The notes beneath the pieces are model-generated. The model worked only from the letters and a program-made list of their open reading frames with translations, was not told where the DNA came from and ran no database searches. This document shows, piece after piece, positions 9,279 to 17,589 of a stretch of 64,000 bases of DNA; within the stretch, counting starts at the first letter, position 1, and every line of letters starts with the position of its first letter. Origin of the DNA: Chromatium weissei (GTDB taxonomy: Bacteria > Pseudomonadota > Gammaproteobacteria > Chromatiales > Chromatiaceae); contig NZ_NRRR01000002.1 of assembly GCF_016583765.1 (NCBI RefSeq), positions 1 to 64,000 of the forward strand. The letters run 5' to 3'. The translations under genes and the position numbers were made by a program.

Positions 9279-9701
9279 CTAGGTTGCGCCACAGTGTTGA
9301 TCACGCTGAATCAAGGGGTTGAGTTCTAAAATCAGCGGCTGCGCCAGCCAATGACAGGGATAAATGGCAACGCGAGTGCATTCCATCGGCAACACGCCAG
9401 CAGGAATCACCAGCCCCTCGCCGCTCAGTTTGATTTCGACAGATTGCGGCAATTGATCGGCCAGCAGCGTCGTCACCAAATCCATGAGCAAATCAAGTTT
9501 GAGCTCCAAGCGTATCAACTCGGGCGGCGGCGGCTCCTCATTAGAACGGCTGGTCGATTCGGCCTCCAGCGCCGCAATGGCATCAAGCAATCGTGCGGCC
9601 ACATCGCCGCTCGTCGACAACCGCTCACTCGCCGCAATGGGCAAACCCAGCGTCACTGTCAGTCCTGCGCCGAGTACATCTTGCCAGTCTGTCATGGTCA
9701 T
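9279..9701 (-). CDS. Atypical (tPilZ-like) PilZ-domain protein
   Basis: The 140-residue protein resembles the atypical PilZ proteins first described in Xanthomonas. It has a long central helix rich in Leu and acidic residues (LIRLELKLDLLMDLVTTLLA) and then beta-strands (QSVEIKLSGEGLVIPAGVLP). The canonical c-di-GMP motif RxxxR...(D/N)xSxxG is absent, so direct c-di-GMP binding is doubtful. Start ATG 9701 (MTMTDWQDVLG) follows AAGGCGAG. Its position just upstream of the FleQ-like gene suggests a role in motility or surface control. The family assignment comes from memory of the pattern. Confidence 0.6.
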   Translation of the reverse strand: MTMTDWQDVLGAGLTVTLGLPIAASERLSTSGDVAARLLDAIAALEAESTSRSNEEPPPPELIRLELKLDLLMDLVTTLLADQLPQSVEIKLSGEGLVIPAGVLPMECTRVAIYPCHWLAQPLILELNPLIQRDQHCGAT

Positions 9702-9907
9702 CACTCGCCTTTCTGAAGTCATCAAACAATTCTGATCCTAACCGATTTGTTGCTCAATGCACGATCTCACCATTACTGATGGTCAGTCATACGCAGTGAT
9801 TTTTTGCATTAAACCGTATAATTAAATACGAATGAAACGCTTCTTTGTTATCATACGTTAAAATCAATACGCTGCAAATTAAATCTCCATTCTTTAGGCT
9901 TGATTCT

Positions 9908-10639
9908 ATGTCCGCACTCACTAATCTTCTCAATCATTATCGTCAAATTGCGCAAACACCACGCGAAAAAGGTACTTATTTTGAGGAATTGATGGTGTGC
10001 TATTTGCGCCATGAAGCCAAATATCGTGAATTATACAGCGCGGTCTGGATGTATACCGATTGGGCTTCAATGCACTCCGATTTTAATGTTAATGACACTG
10101 GAATTGATTTGGTGGCACAAACACGCGGCACGGGCGAATATCACGCCATTCAATGTAAGTTTTATGCGCCCGATCAAAAGATCGAAAAAAATGATATTGA
10201 TAGTTTTTTTACTGCTTCTGGAAAAACCATTTTTACACAGCGCATCATTGTCACGACCACCACACATTGGACAGACAATGCCAAGAATGCGTTGACCGAT
10301 CAAAATCCGCCGGTGTTATTGATTGATCAGCATGATTTGGAAGCCAGCCAAATTGATTGGAACCAATATCAACCGCAACGTGCGCCGGCATTAAAACCTA
10401 AAAAACAGGTGCGGGATCATCAAAAAGATGCAATTGGTGCGGTGCAGAGCAGGATTGAATACTGCCGAGCGTGGCAAGTTAATTATGGCCTGTGGCACGG
10501 GCAAAACGTTTACGGCATTAAAAATTGCCGAATCAATCGCTGGCGCGGGTGGTCGCGTTTTATTTTTAGTGCCGAGTTTGAATTTGTTATCGCAAACGTT
10601 GACCGAATGGACGCAGGAAAGTTTTATTGGATTAAATAG
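9908..10639 (+). pseudogene. N-terminal part of a type ISP-like restriction-modification enzyme (Mrr-like nuclease), frameshifted
   Basis: Start ATG 9908 reads MSALTNLLNHYRQIAQTPRE. The first ~150 residues form an Mrr-type PD-(D/E)XK nuclease: Glu26/27 (KGTYFEELMV), Asp67 in NDTGIDLVAQ and QCK at 82-84. This is the nuclease found at the N-terminus of type ISP enzymes such as LlaGI and LlaBIII. The reading continues correctly to DHQKDAIGAVQ at about 10447, then an extra base (A at 10448) moves the natural continuation (AGLNTAERGKLIMACGTGKT) into the frame of the next entry. What remains in this frame up to 10639 is frameshifted nonsense. There is no homopolymer at the break. Confidence 0.82.
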
Positions 10640-13600
10640 TTTTGCGGTGTGTTCTGATAATGACGTGGGTAAAAAGCGCGATTTCAATACCGATCAGGTG
10701 CAAACGCTGGTGCATGAATTGCGTTATCCAGCCACCACCAATGCAAAACGTTTGGCAATGGAAATGGTGAAGCGCCACGATTCGCACCATTTAACGGTGG
10801 TGTTTAGCACCTATCATTCAATTGGCGTATTGAATGAGGCGCAACGAAATTATCAATTGCCGGCATTTGATTTAATTATTTGCGATGAAGCGCACCGCAC
10901 GACGGGCGCAATTTTTGAGAATGAAGCGGAGAGTGCATTTGTAAAAGTGCATGGTGCGACCTATTTATTGGCGAATAAACGGCTGTATATGACGGCAACA
11001 CCGCGCATTTACGCAGACAATGCAAAAGCAAAAGCAGAACGCGATAATGTGGCGCTCTGTTCAATGGATGATGTGGCGCTGTATGGTCAAGAACTCTATG
11101 TTTTAACTTTTTCCGAAGCGGTGTGGCGCAAGTTATTGGTGGATTATAAGGTCATCGTATTGACGATTGATGAAGCGCATGTCAGTCGGCGCATTCAGCA
11201 GTTATTAAAGGATGAAAATAATGAATTGAAAATGGATGATGCGGCGAAAATTATCGGCTGTTGGAAGGCGTTGGCAAAACAGGGTTTTGTTGAAACGGAT
11301 GATACCAAACCAATGCAGCGAGCGGTGGCGTTTTGTCAGGTGATTGAACGCAGTAAAAAAAGCAAAACTCATAAAGTGAGTTCTAAACAAATTGCGGCGA
11401 TGTTTCAACAGGTGGTTGAAGCGTATCAAATGCAGGAGCAATTGCCATTGAATGCTGCGGCGCAATTGCGTTGTGAAGCGGCGCATGTTGACGGCAATAT
11501 GAATGCGAGTGAAAAAGAAGAAAAGTTGCAGTGGTTACGCGATGCTGCGCCAGAAAATACGTGTCGGATTTTAAGTAATGTGCGCTGTTTATCCGAAGGT
11601 GTGGATGTGCCCACTTTGGATGCGGTTTTGTTTTTAACGCCGCGCAATTCACAGGTGGATGTGGTGCAATCCGTCGGGCGGGTCATGCGCATTGCACCGA
11701 ATAAAAAAAGCGGTTATGTGATTTTGCCGGTGGTGATTCCGGCGGGAATTGAACCGCACATTGCATTAAATGATAATAAAACTTATGCGGTGGTGTGGCA
11801 GGTATTGCAGGCGTTGCGTTCGCATGACGATCATTTTGATGCGTTTGTGAATAAGTTGGAATTGATTGGGCGTGATCCGCAGAAAATGGAGGTAATTGCG
11901 ATCACGGATAAAATCGGTAAGAAATCCGCTGGCAATACACCTAAAAAAGGGCGCAGTGGACGTGATGAATTTACGATTGGAACGCCGGAAAAACCGCAAC
12001 CAACGGCAGCGGATCAGGCTGAATTGACCTTTGAAGTTGGTGAAATTGAGCGGGCGATTTATGCGAAATTGGTTGAGAAATGCGGCAATCGTCATCATTG
12101 GGAAGATTGGGCAAATGATATTGCCACAATTGCCAATACGCATATTGATCGCATCACGGGAATTTTAGCCAATGAAGAGAATACTGCCGAGCGCACGGCG
12201 TTTGCTGAATTTACGCAACAATTGCGGGGGAATGTGAATGATAGTTTAAGTGACGGTGAAATTATTGAAATGCTGGCGCAGCATTTGGTAACGGAGCCGG
12301 TATTTGCAGCGTTATTTGAACAGTATCAGTTTGCGAAATTAAATCCGATTTCCAAAGCAATGCAGGCGGTGTTGAATGCGCTGCATGAGCATCATTTAGA
12401 AAAAGAAACCGATACGCTGCAATTGTTTTATGACAGTGTGAAAATGCGCGCAGCGGGTATTGATAATGCTGTCGGCAAGCAAAAAATCATTGTGGAATTG
12501 TATGATAAGTTTTTCCGCAATGCGTTTCCGAAATTGACCGAACGGCTGGGCATTGTGTATACGCCCGTTGAAGTGGTGGATTTCATTTTGCACAGTGTGA
12601 ATCATTTATTGCAGACGGAATTTAATCAAACATTGGGCAGCGCCGGTGTACACATTCTTGATCCATTTACCGGTACGGGAACCTTTATCACGCGCTTATT
12701 GCACAGCGGTTTGATTACGAATGAGCAATTGCCGTTCAAATATCAATATGAAATTCACGCGAATGAAATTGTGTTGCTGGCGTATTACATTGCGGCAATT
12801 AACATTGAATCGACTTATCACAGTTTGATGAATGAAAAATATCAGCCGTTTAATGGAATTTGTTTAACCGATACGTTCCAATTGTATGAACAAGGTGATT
12901 TATTAAGTCCGCTGTTGACTGAAAATAACGCACGGCGGCAGAAGCAAAAGCAATTAGATATTCGCGTGATGATTGGCAATCCGCCGTATTCAGCAGGGCA
13001 AAATAGCGCGAATGATAATAACGCGAATGTGCGCTATTTCGGTTTGGATGAACGTATTCGCATGACTTATGCGGCGCGGTCAACAGCGACAAATAAAAAC
13101 GCGCTTTACGATAGTTATATTCGTGCGATTCGCTGGGCATCGGATCGAATTGGTGACAGTGGAATCATTGGTTTTGTGACCAATGCCGGTTGGTTAGAAG
13201 CGAATACGGCGGACGGTTTACGGCAATGTTTGGCTGAAGAATTTAGCAGCATTTATATTTTTCATTTACGCGGCAATCAACGCACTTCTGGCGAATTGTC
13301 GCGTAAAGAAGGTGGCAAGATTTTTGGCAGCGGCAGCCGAGCGCCAATTGCGATTTCTTTATTGGTGAAAAATCCGAATGCCGAGCAGCACGGGCAAATT
13401 TATTGGCACGATATTGGCGATTATTTAAGCCGTGAAGATAAGCTAAATAAAATCAGCAGTTTTACGAGCATCGCTGGCATTACTGAAAGCAATGGTTGGC
13501 AAGCCATTACACCCGATGCGCACGGCGATTGGTTGAATCAACGCAAAGATGATTTTTCTGATTTTATCGTATTGGGAAATAAAGAAGATAAAACCGCGCT

Positions 13601-14804
13601 GGCAGTGTTTGCGAATTATTCAAACGGATTAAAAACCCAGCGTGACGTGTGGTGTTACAACGCTTCACACAATCAAGTTGCGGCAAATATGACGCGGATG
13701 ATTGCGTTTTATAATGCGGAGAAATCGCGGTTTCAATTGGCGGCGGCTGAATTAAATAAAACCGAGCGAACTGAACAGGTTGATGGGTTTATTAACACCG
13801 ATCCCAGTCAAATTAGTTGGACACGCGCTCTTAAACAGGAATTGGCTAAAGGGCAGCAATTCAGTTTTACACAAACCAATTTGGTTACCAGTTTGTATCG
13901 CCCATTCAGCAAACAATGGCTGTATTATGATCGGCGTTTTAATGAAATGGTTTATCAAATGCCCCGCATTTTTCCTGATGCAACAGCGGATAATTTGGTG
14001 ATTATGATTACCGCCAAAGGTTCAAAATCTTTTTCATGCGTCATTGCTAACGTCATTCCTGATTTGAATTCAATGGAAGCGGGCGCGCAATGTTTCCCGC
14101 TTTATTTATACGACGAGCCAGCACAATTAAATAACGCTGCCAGCCTATTTGCCACCGAATCAACCCGCATTCGCCGCGATGCCATTACCGATGACGGATT
14201 AAAGCATTTTCAATCCGCTTATCCGAATGAAACGATCAATAAAGAAGATGTGTTTTATTACATTTATGGATTGCTGCATTCACCGGATTACCGCAACCGC
14301 TATGCTGACAATTTGAGCAAAGAATTGCCACGCATTCCGCGAGTGAATACAGCGACGGATTTCTGGGCATTTAGCAAAGCCGGTCGCCAATTAGCTGATT
14401 TGCATCTCAATTACGAAACCGTCACGCCGTATGAACTCACGATTGAAACAACTCGGCAATTAACGGCTGCCGATTATCGCGTCACCAAAATGAAATACGG
14501 CAAGCGCGGAAAAGACAAGGATTTGAGCACTGTGATCTATAATGATTACATCACTATCAGCGGCATTCCATTGGTGGCTTATGAATACGTCGTGAATGGA
14601 AAACCGGCGATTGATTGGGTGATGGAGCGGCAATGCGTCAAAACCGATAAAGACAGCGGCATTGTGAATGACGCGAATGATTGGGCAATTGAAACGATGA
14701 ACAACCCGCGTTATCCGTTGGAATTGTTATTGCGTGTGGTGACGGTGAGTGTGAAGACGGTGGAGATTGTGAAGGAATTACCGGAGATGGGCGAATGTCA
14801 TTAA
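10428..14804 (+). CDS. Type ISP-like restriction-modification enzyme: helicase, N6-adenine methyltransferase and target recognition parts
   Basis: This long frame encodes an SF2 helicase with Walker A MACGTGKT, box II DEAHRTTG, the motif III region MTATPRIY and motif VI-like QSVGRVMRIAP. A gamma-class adenine methyltransferase follows, with motif I ILDPFTGTGTF (about residue 744) and motif IV NPPYSAGQ (about 850). A long C-terminal DNA-recognition region follows. Together with the nuclease encoded upstream (9908-10447) the intact gene would give about 1,630 residues, matching type ISP enzymes, which translocate with the helicase and cut when two enzymes collide. ATG 10428 lies upstream of the true junction, so natural translation of this part alone is uncertain. 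Methylation without cleavage is possible if it is expressed. Confidence 0.88.
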   Translation: MQLVRCRAGLNTAERGKLIMACGTGKTFTALKIAESIAGAGGRVLFLVPSLNLLSQTLTEWTQESFIGLNSFAVCSDNDVGKKRDFNTDQVQTLVHELRYPATTNAKRLAMEMVKRHDSHHLTVVFSTYHSIGVLNEAQRNYQLPAFDLIICDEAHRTTGAIFENEAESAFVKVHGATYLLANKRLYMTATPRIYADNAKAKAERDNVALCSMDDVALYGQELYVLTFSEAVWRKLLVDYKVIVLTIDEAHVSRRIQQLLKDENNELKMDDAAKIIGCWKALAKQGFVETDDTKPMQRAVAFCQVIERSKKSKTHKVSSKQIAAMFQQVVEAYQMQEQLPLNAAAQLRCEAAHVDGNMNASEKEEKLQWLRDAAPENTCRILSNVRCLSEGVDVPTLDAVLFLTPRNSQVDVVQSVGRVMRIAPNKKSGYVILPVVIPAGIEPHIALNDNKTYAVVWQVLQALRSHDDHFDAFVNKLELIGRDPQKMEVIAITDKIGKKSAGNTPKKGRSGRDEFTIGTPEKPQPTAADQAELTFEVGEIERAIYAKLVEKCGNRHHWEDWANDIATIANTHIDRITGILANEENTAERTAFAEFTQQLRGNVNDSLSDGEIIEMLAQHLVTEPVFAALFEQYQFAKLNPISKAMQAVLNALHEHHLEKETDTLQLFYDSVKMRAAGIDNAVGKQKIIVELYDKFFRNAFPKLTERLGIVYTPVEVVDFILHSVNHLLQTEFNQTLGSAGVHILDPFTGTGTFITRLLHSGLITNEQLPFKYQYEIHANEIVLLAYYIAAINIESTYHSLMNEKYQPFNGICLTDTFQLYEQGDLLSPLLTENNARRQKQKQLDIRVMIGNPPYSAGQNSANDNNANVRYFGLDERIRMTYAARSTATNKNALYDSYIRAIRWASDRIGDSGIIGFVTNAGWLEANTADGLRQCLAEEFSSIYIFHLRGNQRTSGELSRKEGGKIFGSGSRAPIAISLLVKNPNAEQHGQIYWHDIGDYLSREDKLNKISSFTSIAGITESNGWQAITPDAHGDWLNQRKDDFSDFIVLGNKEDKTALAVFANYSNGLKTQRDVWCYNASHNQVAANMTRMIAFYNAEKSRFQLAAAELNKTERTEQVDGFINTDPSQISWTRALKQELAKGQQFSFTQTNLVTSLYRPFSKQWLYYDRRFNEMVYQMPRIFPDATADNLVIMITAKGSKSFSCVIANVIPDLNSMEAGAQCFPLYLYDEPAQLNNAASLFATESTRIRRDAITDDGLKHFQSAYPNETINKEDVFYYIYGLLHSPDYRNRYADNLSKELPRIPRVNTATDFWAFSKAGRQLADLHLNYETVTPYELTIETTRQLTAADYRVTKMKYGKRGKDKDLSTVIYNDYITISGIPLVAYEYVVNGKPAIDWVMERQCVKTDKDSGIVNDANDWAIETMNNPRYPLELLLRVVTVSVKTVEIVKELPEMGECH

Positions 14805-14860
14805 CAGAGAATACATCCAAAGAATTTCACATCGTGATTGAACGTGACATTGTATCTTGA

Positions 14861-14895
14861 AGTGCAGAACGACGTTGTGATTCACACGATGCACT
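14861..14895. repeat. Interrupted inverted repeat between the ISP gene and the RHH gene
   Basis: AGTGCA at 14861 pairs with TGCACT ending at 14895, and an inner arm CGTTGTG-att-CACACG extends the stem with one bulge. There is no T-run, so it is not a typical terminator. It lies about 46 bp before the RHH start and could be an operator or an mRNA structure. Confidence 0.35.
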
Positions 14896-14941
14896 AGAGA
14901 TCAAACAGGTGATGTGACACATGATAAAGAGGAATTAAACC

Positions 14942-15169
14942 ATGAGTACAGTGATTGAATTATCCGCTGAATGTGAACAACGTTTAGCGCAATTAGCAGC
15001 GCGCTGTGAAATGACCCGCGCCGCGCTATTAAATGAATTGATAGAACAGGGATTGGCAGACAGGGATGACGAATATCACGTTTTAGCGGTTTTAGAGCGG
15101 GTGCGCACCGATCAAGAACCGATTTATTCTGCGGCGAATGTGAGAAAAGTACTTGAACTGGATTATTAA
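14942..15169 (+). CDS. Small ribbon-helix-helix protein (CopG/RelB-type antitoxin-like), no adjacent RelE toxin
   Basis: The 75-residue protein starts MSTVIELSAECEQRLAQLAA and shows a ribbon-helix-helix pattern: an N-terminal beta-strand (VIELS) and two helices (ECEQRLAQLAARCEMTRAAL and NELIEQGLADRDD). The C-terminal tail (YSAANVRKVLEL) resembles antitoxin tails that wrap a toxin. An AAGAGG ribosome site precedes ATG 14942. RelB-type antitoxins are normally followed by a RelE or similar toxin. Here the next gene, 5 bp on, encodes a DUF4160-like protein instead. It is either a regulator of that pair or an orphan antitoxin. Confidence 0.72.
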   Translation: MSTVIELSAECEQRLAQLAARCEMTRAALLNELIEQGLADRDDEYHVLAVLERVRTDQEPIYSAANVRKVLELDY

Positions 15170-15174
15170 ATATA

Positions 15175-15399
15175 ATGCCAACCTTGCAACGTTTTAATCA
15201 ATGCCGTGTTGTGATCTATCTCAACGATCATCCGCCGCCCCATGTGCATATTAAACTACGCGATAGTCGTGACTGTACCGTCGATTTAGAAACATTTATT
15301 ATTACAGGACAGGTGGATGAACGCGAAATTCGTGAGGCACTGATTTGGATTCGTTCTGAACAAGTATCACTATTGAAAAAATGGCGGGAGTTTCACTGA
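15175..15399 (+). CDS. DUF4160-family protein
   Basis: The 74-residue product contains the pattern typical of DUF4160: VVIYLNDHPPPHVHIKLRD near the N-terminus, then a short acidic strand (CTVDLETF), then a C-terminal helix (REIREALIWIRSEQVSLLKK). Such proteins are usually encoded beside a DUF2442 gene, as here: the stop overlaps the next start by 1 bp (TGATG). The function is unproven; the pair is often treated as a possible toxin-antitoxin-like unit. It starts 5 bp after the RHH gene, so the three are probably one transcript. Confidence 0.8.
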   Translation: MPTLQRFNQCRVVIYLNDHPPPHVHIKLRDSRDCTVDLETFIITGQVDEREIREALIWIRSEQVSLLKKWREFH

Positions 15400-15905
15400 T
15401 GAACCATTACTTTTTTCCAAAAATAACCGCTGTTGAAGCGTTGCAGCCCTATTGCCTGCGCACCCATTGGAACACCGGCGAAGTATTGGATGTGAATGTA
15501 GAAATGCAATTGCGGCGTTATTCTTCATTAACACCACTGTTAGATTTTGATATTTTTTCCCGTGTTCATCTCGGCGAATGGGGGAATAGCATTGAATGGA
15601 TTGATGAAGAATTTGGTGCTGATAATGTTTATGCTTGGGCGAAGGAACAGCGCGGTGAAATCAGCCATGAAATGTTTGATGATTGGATGCGCCGCAATGC
15701 GCTCACATCAATTACGGCCGCCGCTGCGCTCGGTATTGCTGCGAATTTAGTTGATGAATATCGAATTGCGCGCCAAAACATTCCGCGCACGATTTGGCTG
15801 GCTTGTTTGGGTTGGGAAGCGATTGGTTCAGAGCGCGATCATTTGCCGCGTGTGTTACCACTTTTTGCGCATTCAACAACATCGAAGAACAATGAACTGC
15901 TGTAG
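15399..15905 (+). CDS. DUF2442-family protein with C-terminal helix-turn-helix-like segment
   Basis: ATG 15399 (MNHYFFPKITAVEALQPY; 168 residues) is favoured over an upstream in-frame ATG because GGGAG lies about 9 bp before it and it couples to the preceding stop. The N-terminal ~75 residues match DUF2442 (VEALQPYCLRTHWNTGEVLD; FSRVHLGEWGNSIEW). The C-terminus (SITAAAALGIAANLVDEYRI, then PRTIWLACLGWEA) looks like the HTH tail seen in many DUF2442 proteins and could bind DNA to autoregulate the operon. DUF4160 is its likely partner. Confidence 0.78.
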   Translation: MNHYFFPKITAVEALQPYCLRTHWNTGEVLDVNVEMQLRRYSSLTPLLDFDIFSRVHLGEWGNSIEWIDEEFGADNVYAWAKEQRGEISHEMFDDWMRRNALTSITAAAALGIAANLVDEYRIARQNIPRTIWLACLGWEAIGSERDHLPRVLPLFAHSTTSKNNELL

Positions 15906-16229
15906 CGTATTGCATGACTAAAACGAAATACGGAACTTGTATTAGTATTCACTAATTGATGCAAGCTAGTGATTGAAGCGACAACCGAACCGAATTTTTT
16001 TATTTTCTTTTCACCTGATTGCTCAGTTTTTGGGTGTGGCTCACTCAATAGAAGATGCAATTGATAACACATTGCGATTTTATTAGAAACGCAGCGACCT
16101 ATTCCACCGCAAACGCCGCACCCAACCATTTTAATTTGCAATGCACCGCAGATTGAACAGGTAGCATGAATAACGTCGATTAGGGAATCATTGATTTATT
16201 CTAAAAATCCCCTCTGAAAAAGTTTGATG
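15906..16229. other. Gene-free stretch between DUF2442 and relB
   Basis: About 324 bases without a supportable gene on either strand. It is A+T-richer than the flanks, has no tRNA and no clear terminator. One short minus-strand reading here shows cysteine- and glycine-rich residues (MVGCGVCGGIGRC) but no ribosome site or family pattern. The right end merges into the relBE control region. Confidence 0.5.
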
Positions 16230-16260
16230 CTATAGTTGTATAGAAACCATAGTTTTATGG
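16230..16260 (+). promoter_or_regulatory. Tandem operator-like inverted repeats before relB
   Basis: Two short palindromes with 4-base centres lie 17 bp apart: CTATA-gttg-TATAG at 16230-16243 and CCATA-gttt-TATGG at 16247-16260. The relB ATG follows after 10 bp. Paired half-sites of this size are typical operators for ribbon-helix-helix antitoxins, which autorepress their operon. The TATAGT in the first could also serve as a -10 element. Confidence 0.6.
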
Positions 16261-16270
16261 AGATGCGATC

Positions 16271-16477
16271 ATGCTTGCAATCCAATTACCCGATTCAATA
16301 GAAGAACGATTGACGTTACTTGCTATAGAATCAGGGCGTACTAAAAGCGCATTAGTCAGCGAAGCAATTTTTGAATACATTGATGATTTAGAAGATTTTT
16401 ACCTCGCCGAAGCGCGTGTGCGCGAGAACCATCAGGCGATTTCGATAGTTGATGTGGAGCGTATTCTTGGGCTTTAA
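16271..16477 (+). CDS. relB: RelB/DinJ-type ribbon-helix-helix antitoxin
   Basis: The 68-residue product has the RelB-like layout: an N-terminal DNA-binding strand (MLAIQLPDSIEERLTLLA), the helix GRTKSALVSEAIFEYIDDLED, shown in two overlapping parts in the family as GRTKS and EAIFEYIDDLED, and a toxin-binding tail (VDVERILGL). It neutralises the RelE-like ribonuclease encoded immediately downstream and should repress its own promoter through the inverted repeats just upstream. The stop codon lies inside the toxin reading frame, so translation is coupled. Confidence 0.9.
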   Translation: MLAIQLPDSIEERLTLLAIESGRTKSALVSEAIFEYIDDLEDFYLAEARVRENHQAISIVDVERILGL

Positions 16478-16736
16478 AATCACATTCGATCCCGCTGCAC
16501 TGGACGATCTGAAAAAACTCGACCGCTCAGTGCAACAAAGATTGCTCGGCTTTTTACGGCAACGTGTTTCCATGCTCGATGATCCGCGTGCCATTGGAGA
16601 GGCGCTCGTTGGATCAAGATTGGGTAATTATTGGAAATATCGTGTCGGCGATTGGCGCATTATTTGCGATATTCAAGATCAATACATCGTCGTGCGAGTC
16701 GTGCGAATAGGTAATCGGCGGGAAGTCTATCGATAA
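16452..16736 (+). CDS. relE: RelE-family mRNA interferase toxin
   Basis: This is a RelE/ParE-superfamily toxin that cuts mRNA in the ribosomal A site. The sequence is strongly typical: FKITFDPAALDDLKKLDRSV, then RQRVSMLDDPRAIGEALVGS, then LGNYWKYRVGDWRIICDI and VVRIGNRREVYR, containing the basic and aromatic residues used for catalysis in the family. The start is uncertain: ATG 16452 (94 residues) or TTG 16467, which would give the usual MGFKITFDP-type N-terminus. Either overlaps the relB end. Confidence 0.9.
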   Translation: MWSVFLGFKITFDPAALDDLKKLDRSVQQRLLGFLRQRVSMLDDPRAIGEALVGSRLGNYWKYRVGDWRIICDIQDQYIVVRVVRIGNRREVYR

Positions 16737-16762
16737 GAATTAAAGCCGTGCCGATTGATTAA

Positions 16763-16790
16763 ATCCCCCTCCCCCTTTTTCTAAGGGGGA
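16763..16790. repeat. Dispersed palindromic repeat, intergenic copy
   Basis: ATCCCCCTCCCCC-TTTTTCT-AAGGGGGA belongs to the same family as copies at 54533-54655 (in mutL) and 60271-60306 (in lptE). It sits between the convergent relE and cobK genes. Confidence 0.75.
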
Positions 16791-16806
16791 AAAAGTGCCA
16801 CTTTTT
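16790..16806. terminator. Probable bidirectional terminator between relE and cobK
   Basis: AAAAAG-tgcca-CTTTTT can fold on either strand and gives a T-run on the plus strand. It lies between the relE stop (16736) and the cobK stop (16819) and abuts the palindromic repeat. The stem is A-T-rich, so efficiency is uncertain. Confidence 0.4.
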
Positions 16807-16818
16807 AATTAAGTCTTT

Positions 16819-17577
16819 TTAATAAAGCAATAACTGTCGATTCAGCCAATCAATCGATTCTTCAACGGTGGTTGCCAATTGCTGCACTGGACGCGATGGA
16901 CGTTGGCGCATGATGACGCGTAAATGACGTTCGCGGGCAACCTGTAATTTGGCAGCCGTTGCGTCTCCACCGCTGTTTTTACAGACAATTGTGTCAATTG
17001 CGTGGGCGGTGAACAATTCCCGTTCATTCGCCAAATCGAACGGCCCTCGCGCCAGCAACATTTGCGCCGACGGAAAATGCAGCTTCGAATCTGGTGCGGT
17101 CACGACGCGAATTAACAGCCAAATGTCGTGAAGTTCGGTAAAGGGCGCGAGTTCCTGCCGTCCGACTGCCAACAACACCCGCTGCGCTTCACTCGCAATC
17201 AACGCTGCTCGCGCTGCCGCCCAATCCGTCACCAATTCCCAGCGATCTTCCGGCGCGGCAATCCACGCTGAACGCTCCAAACGCAGCAATGGCACTGCGG
17301 CGGCGCGGCAACTTTCCACGGCATTCCACGTCATCGTCGCGGCAAATGGATGTGTCGCATCAATCACGGCATCAATGCGCTGCTCGCGCAAATAGCTGGT
17401 CAATCCGGCGACACCGCCAAAACCACCACTGCGCCATTCACCAGCGGGAATGCGCGGTTGAGCAGTCCGACCAGCCAGCGAAGTGATGACGCGCAAATTC
17501 GTGCGCAGCGCGAGCGCCTCCGCCAGCGCGTAAGCCTCGGTCGTGCCACCGAGAATCAACAGTTGTTTTTTTATCAA
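16819..17577 (-). CDS. cobK: Precorrin-6A (cobalt-precorrin-6A) reductase CobK/CbiJ
   Basis: CobK reduces the corrin macrocycle with NADPH during cobalamin synthesis. The 252-residue product starts IKKQLLILGGTTEAYALAEA, the family dinucleotide-binding motif, and contains VIDATHPFAATMTWNAVESC and CKNSGGDATAAKLQVARE, both diagnostic. The start is TTG 17577, supported by CGGAG about 9 bp upstream; no ATG gives a full N-terminus. It follows cbiB with a 12-bp gap, so the two probably share a transcript. Confidence 0.93.
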   Translation of the reverse strand: MIKKQLLILGGTTEAYALAEALALRTNLRVITSLAGRTAQPRIPAGEWRSGGFGGVAGLTSYLREQRIDAVIDATHPFAATMTWNAVESCRAAAVPLLRLERSAWIAAPEDRWELVTDWAAARAALIASEAQRVLLAVGRQELAPFTELHDIWLLIRVVTAPDSKLHFPSAQMLLARGPFDLANERELFTAHAIDTIVCKNSGGDATAAKLQVARERHLRVIMRQRPSRPVQQLATTVEESIDWLNRQLLLY

Positions 17578-17589
17578 TGGTTTACTCCG

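Noticed and set aside
10428-10460. Programmed ribosomal frameshift in the ISP gene
   Set aside because: No slippery heptamer or downstream stem-loop is visible around CAGAGCAGG, and the family is not known to use frameshifting. A mutation or sequencing error is simpler.
15839-16141. Minus-strand Cys/Gly-rich frame in the gap before relB
   Set aside because: No ribosome site, overlaps the end of the DUF2442 gene, and no recognisable family pattern.
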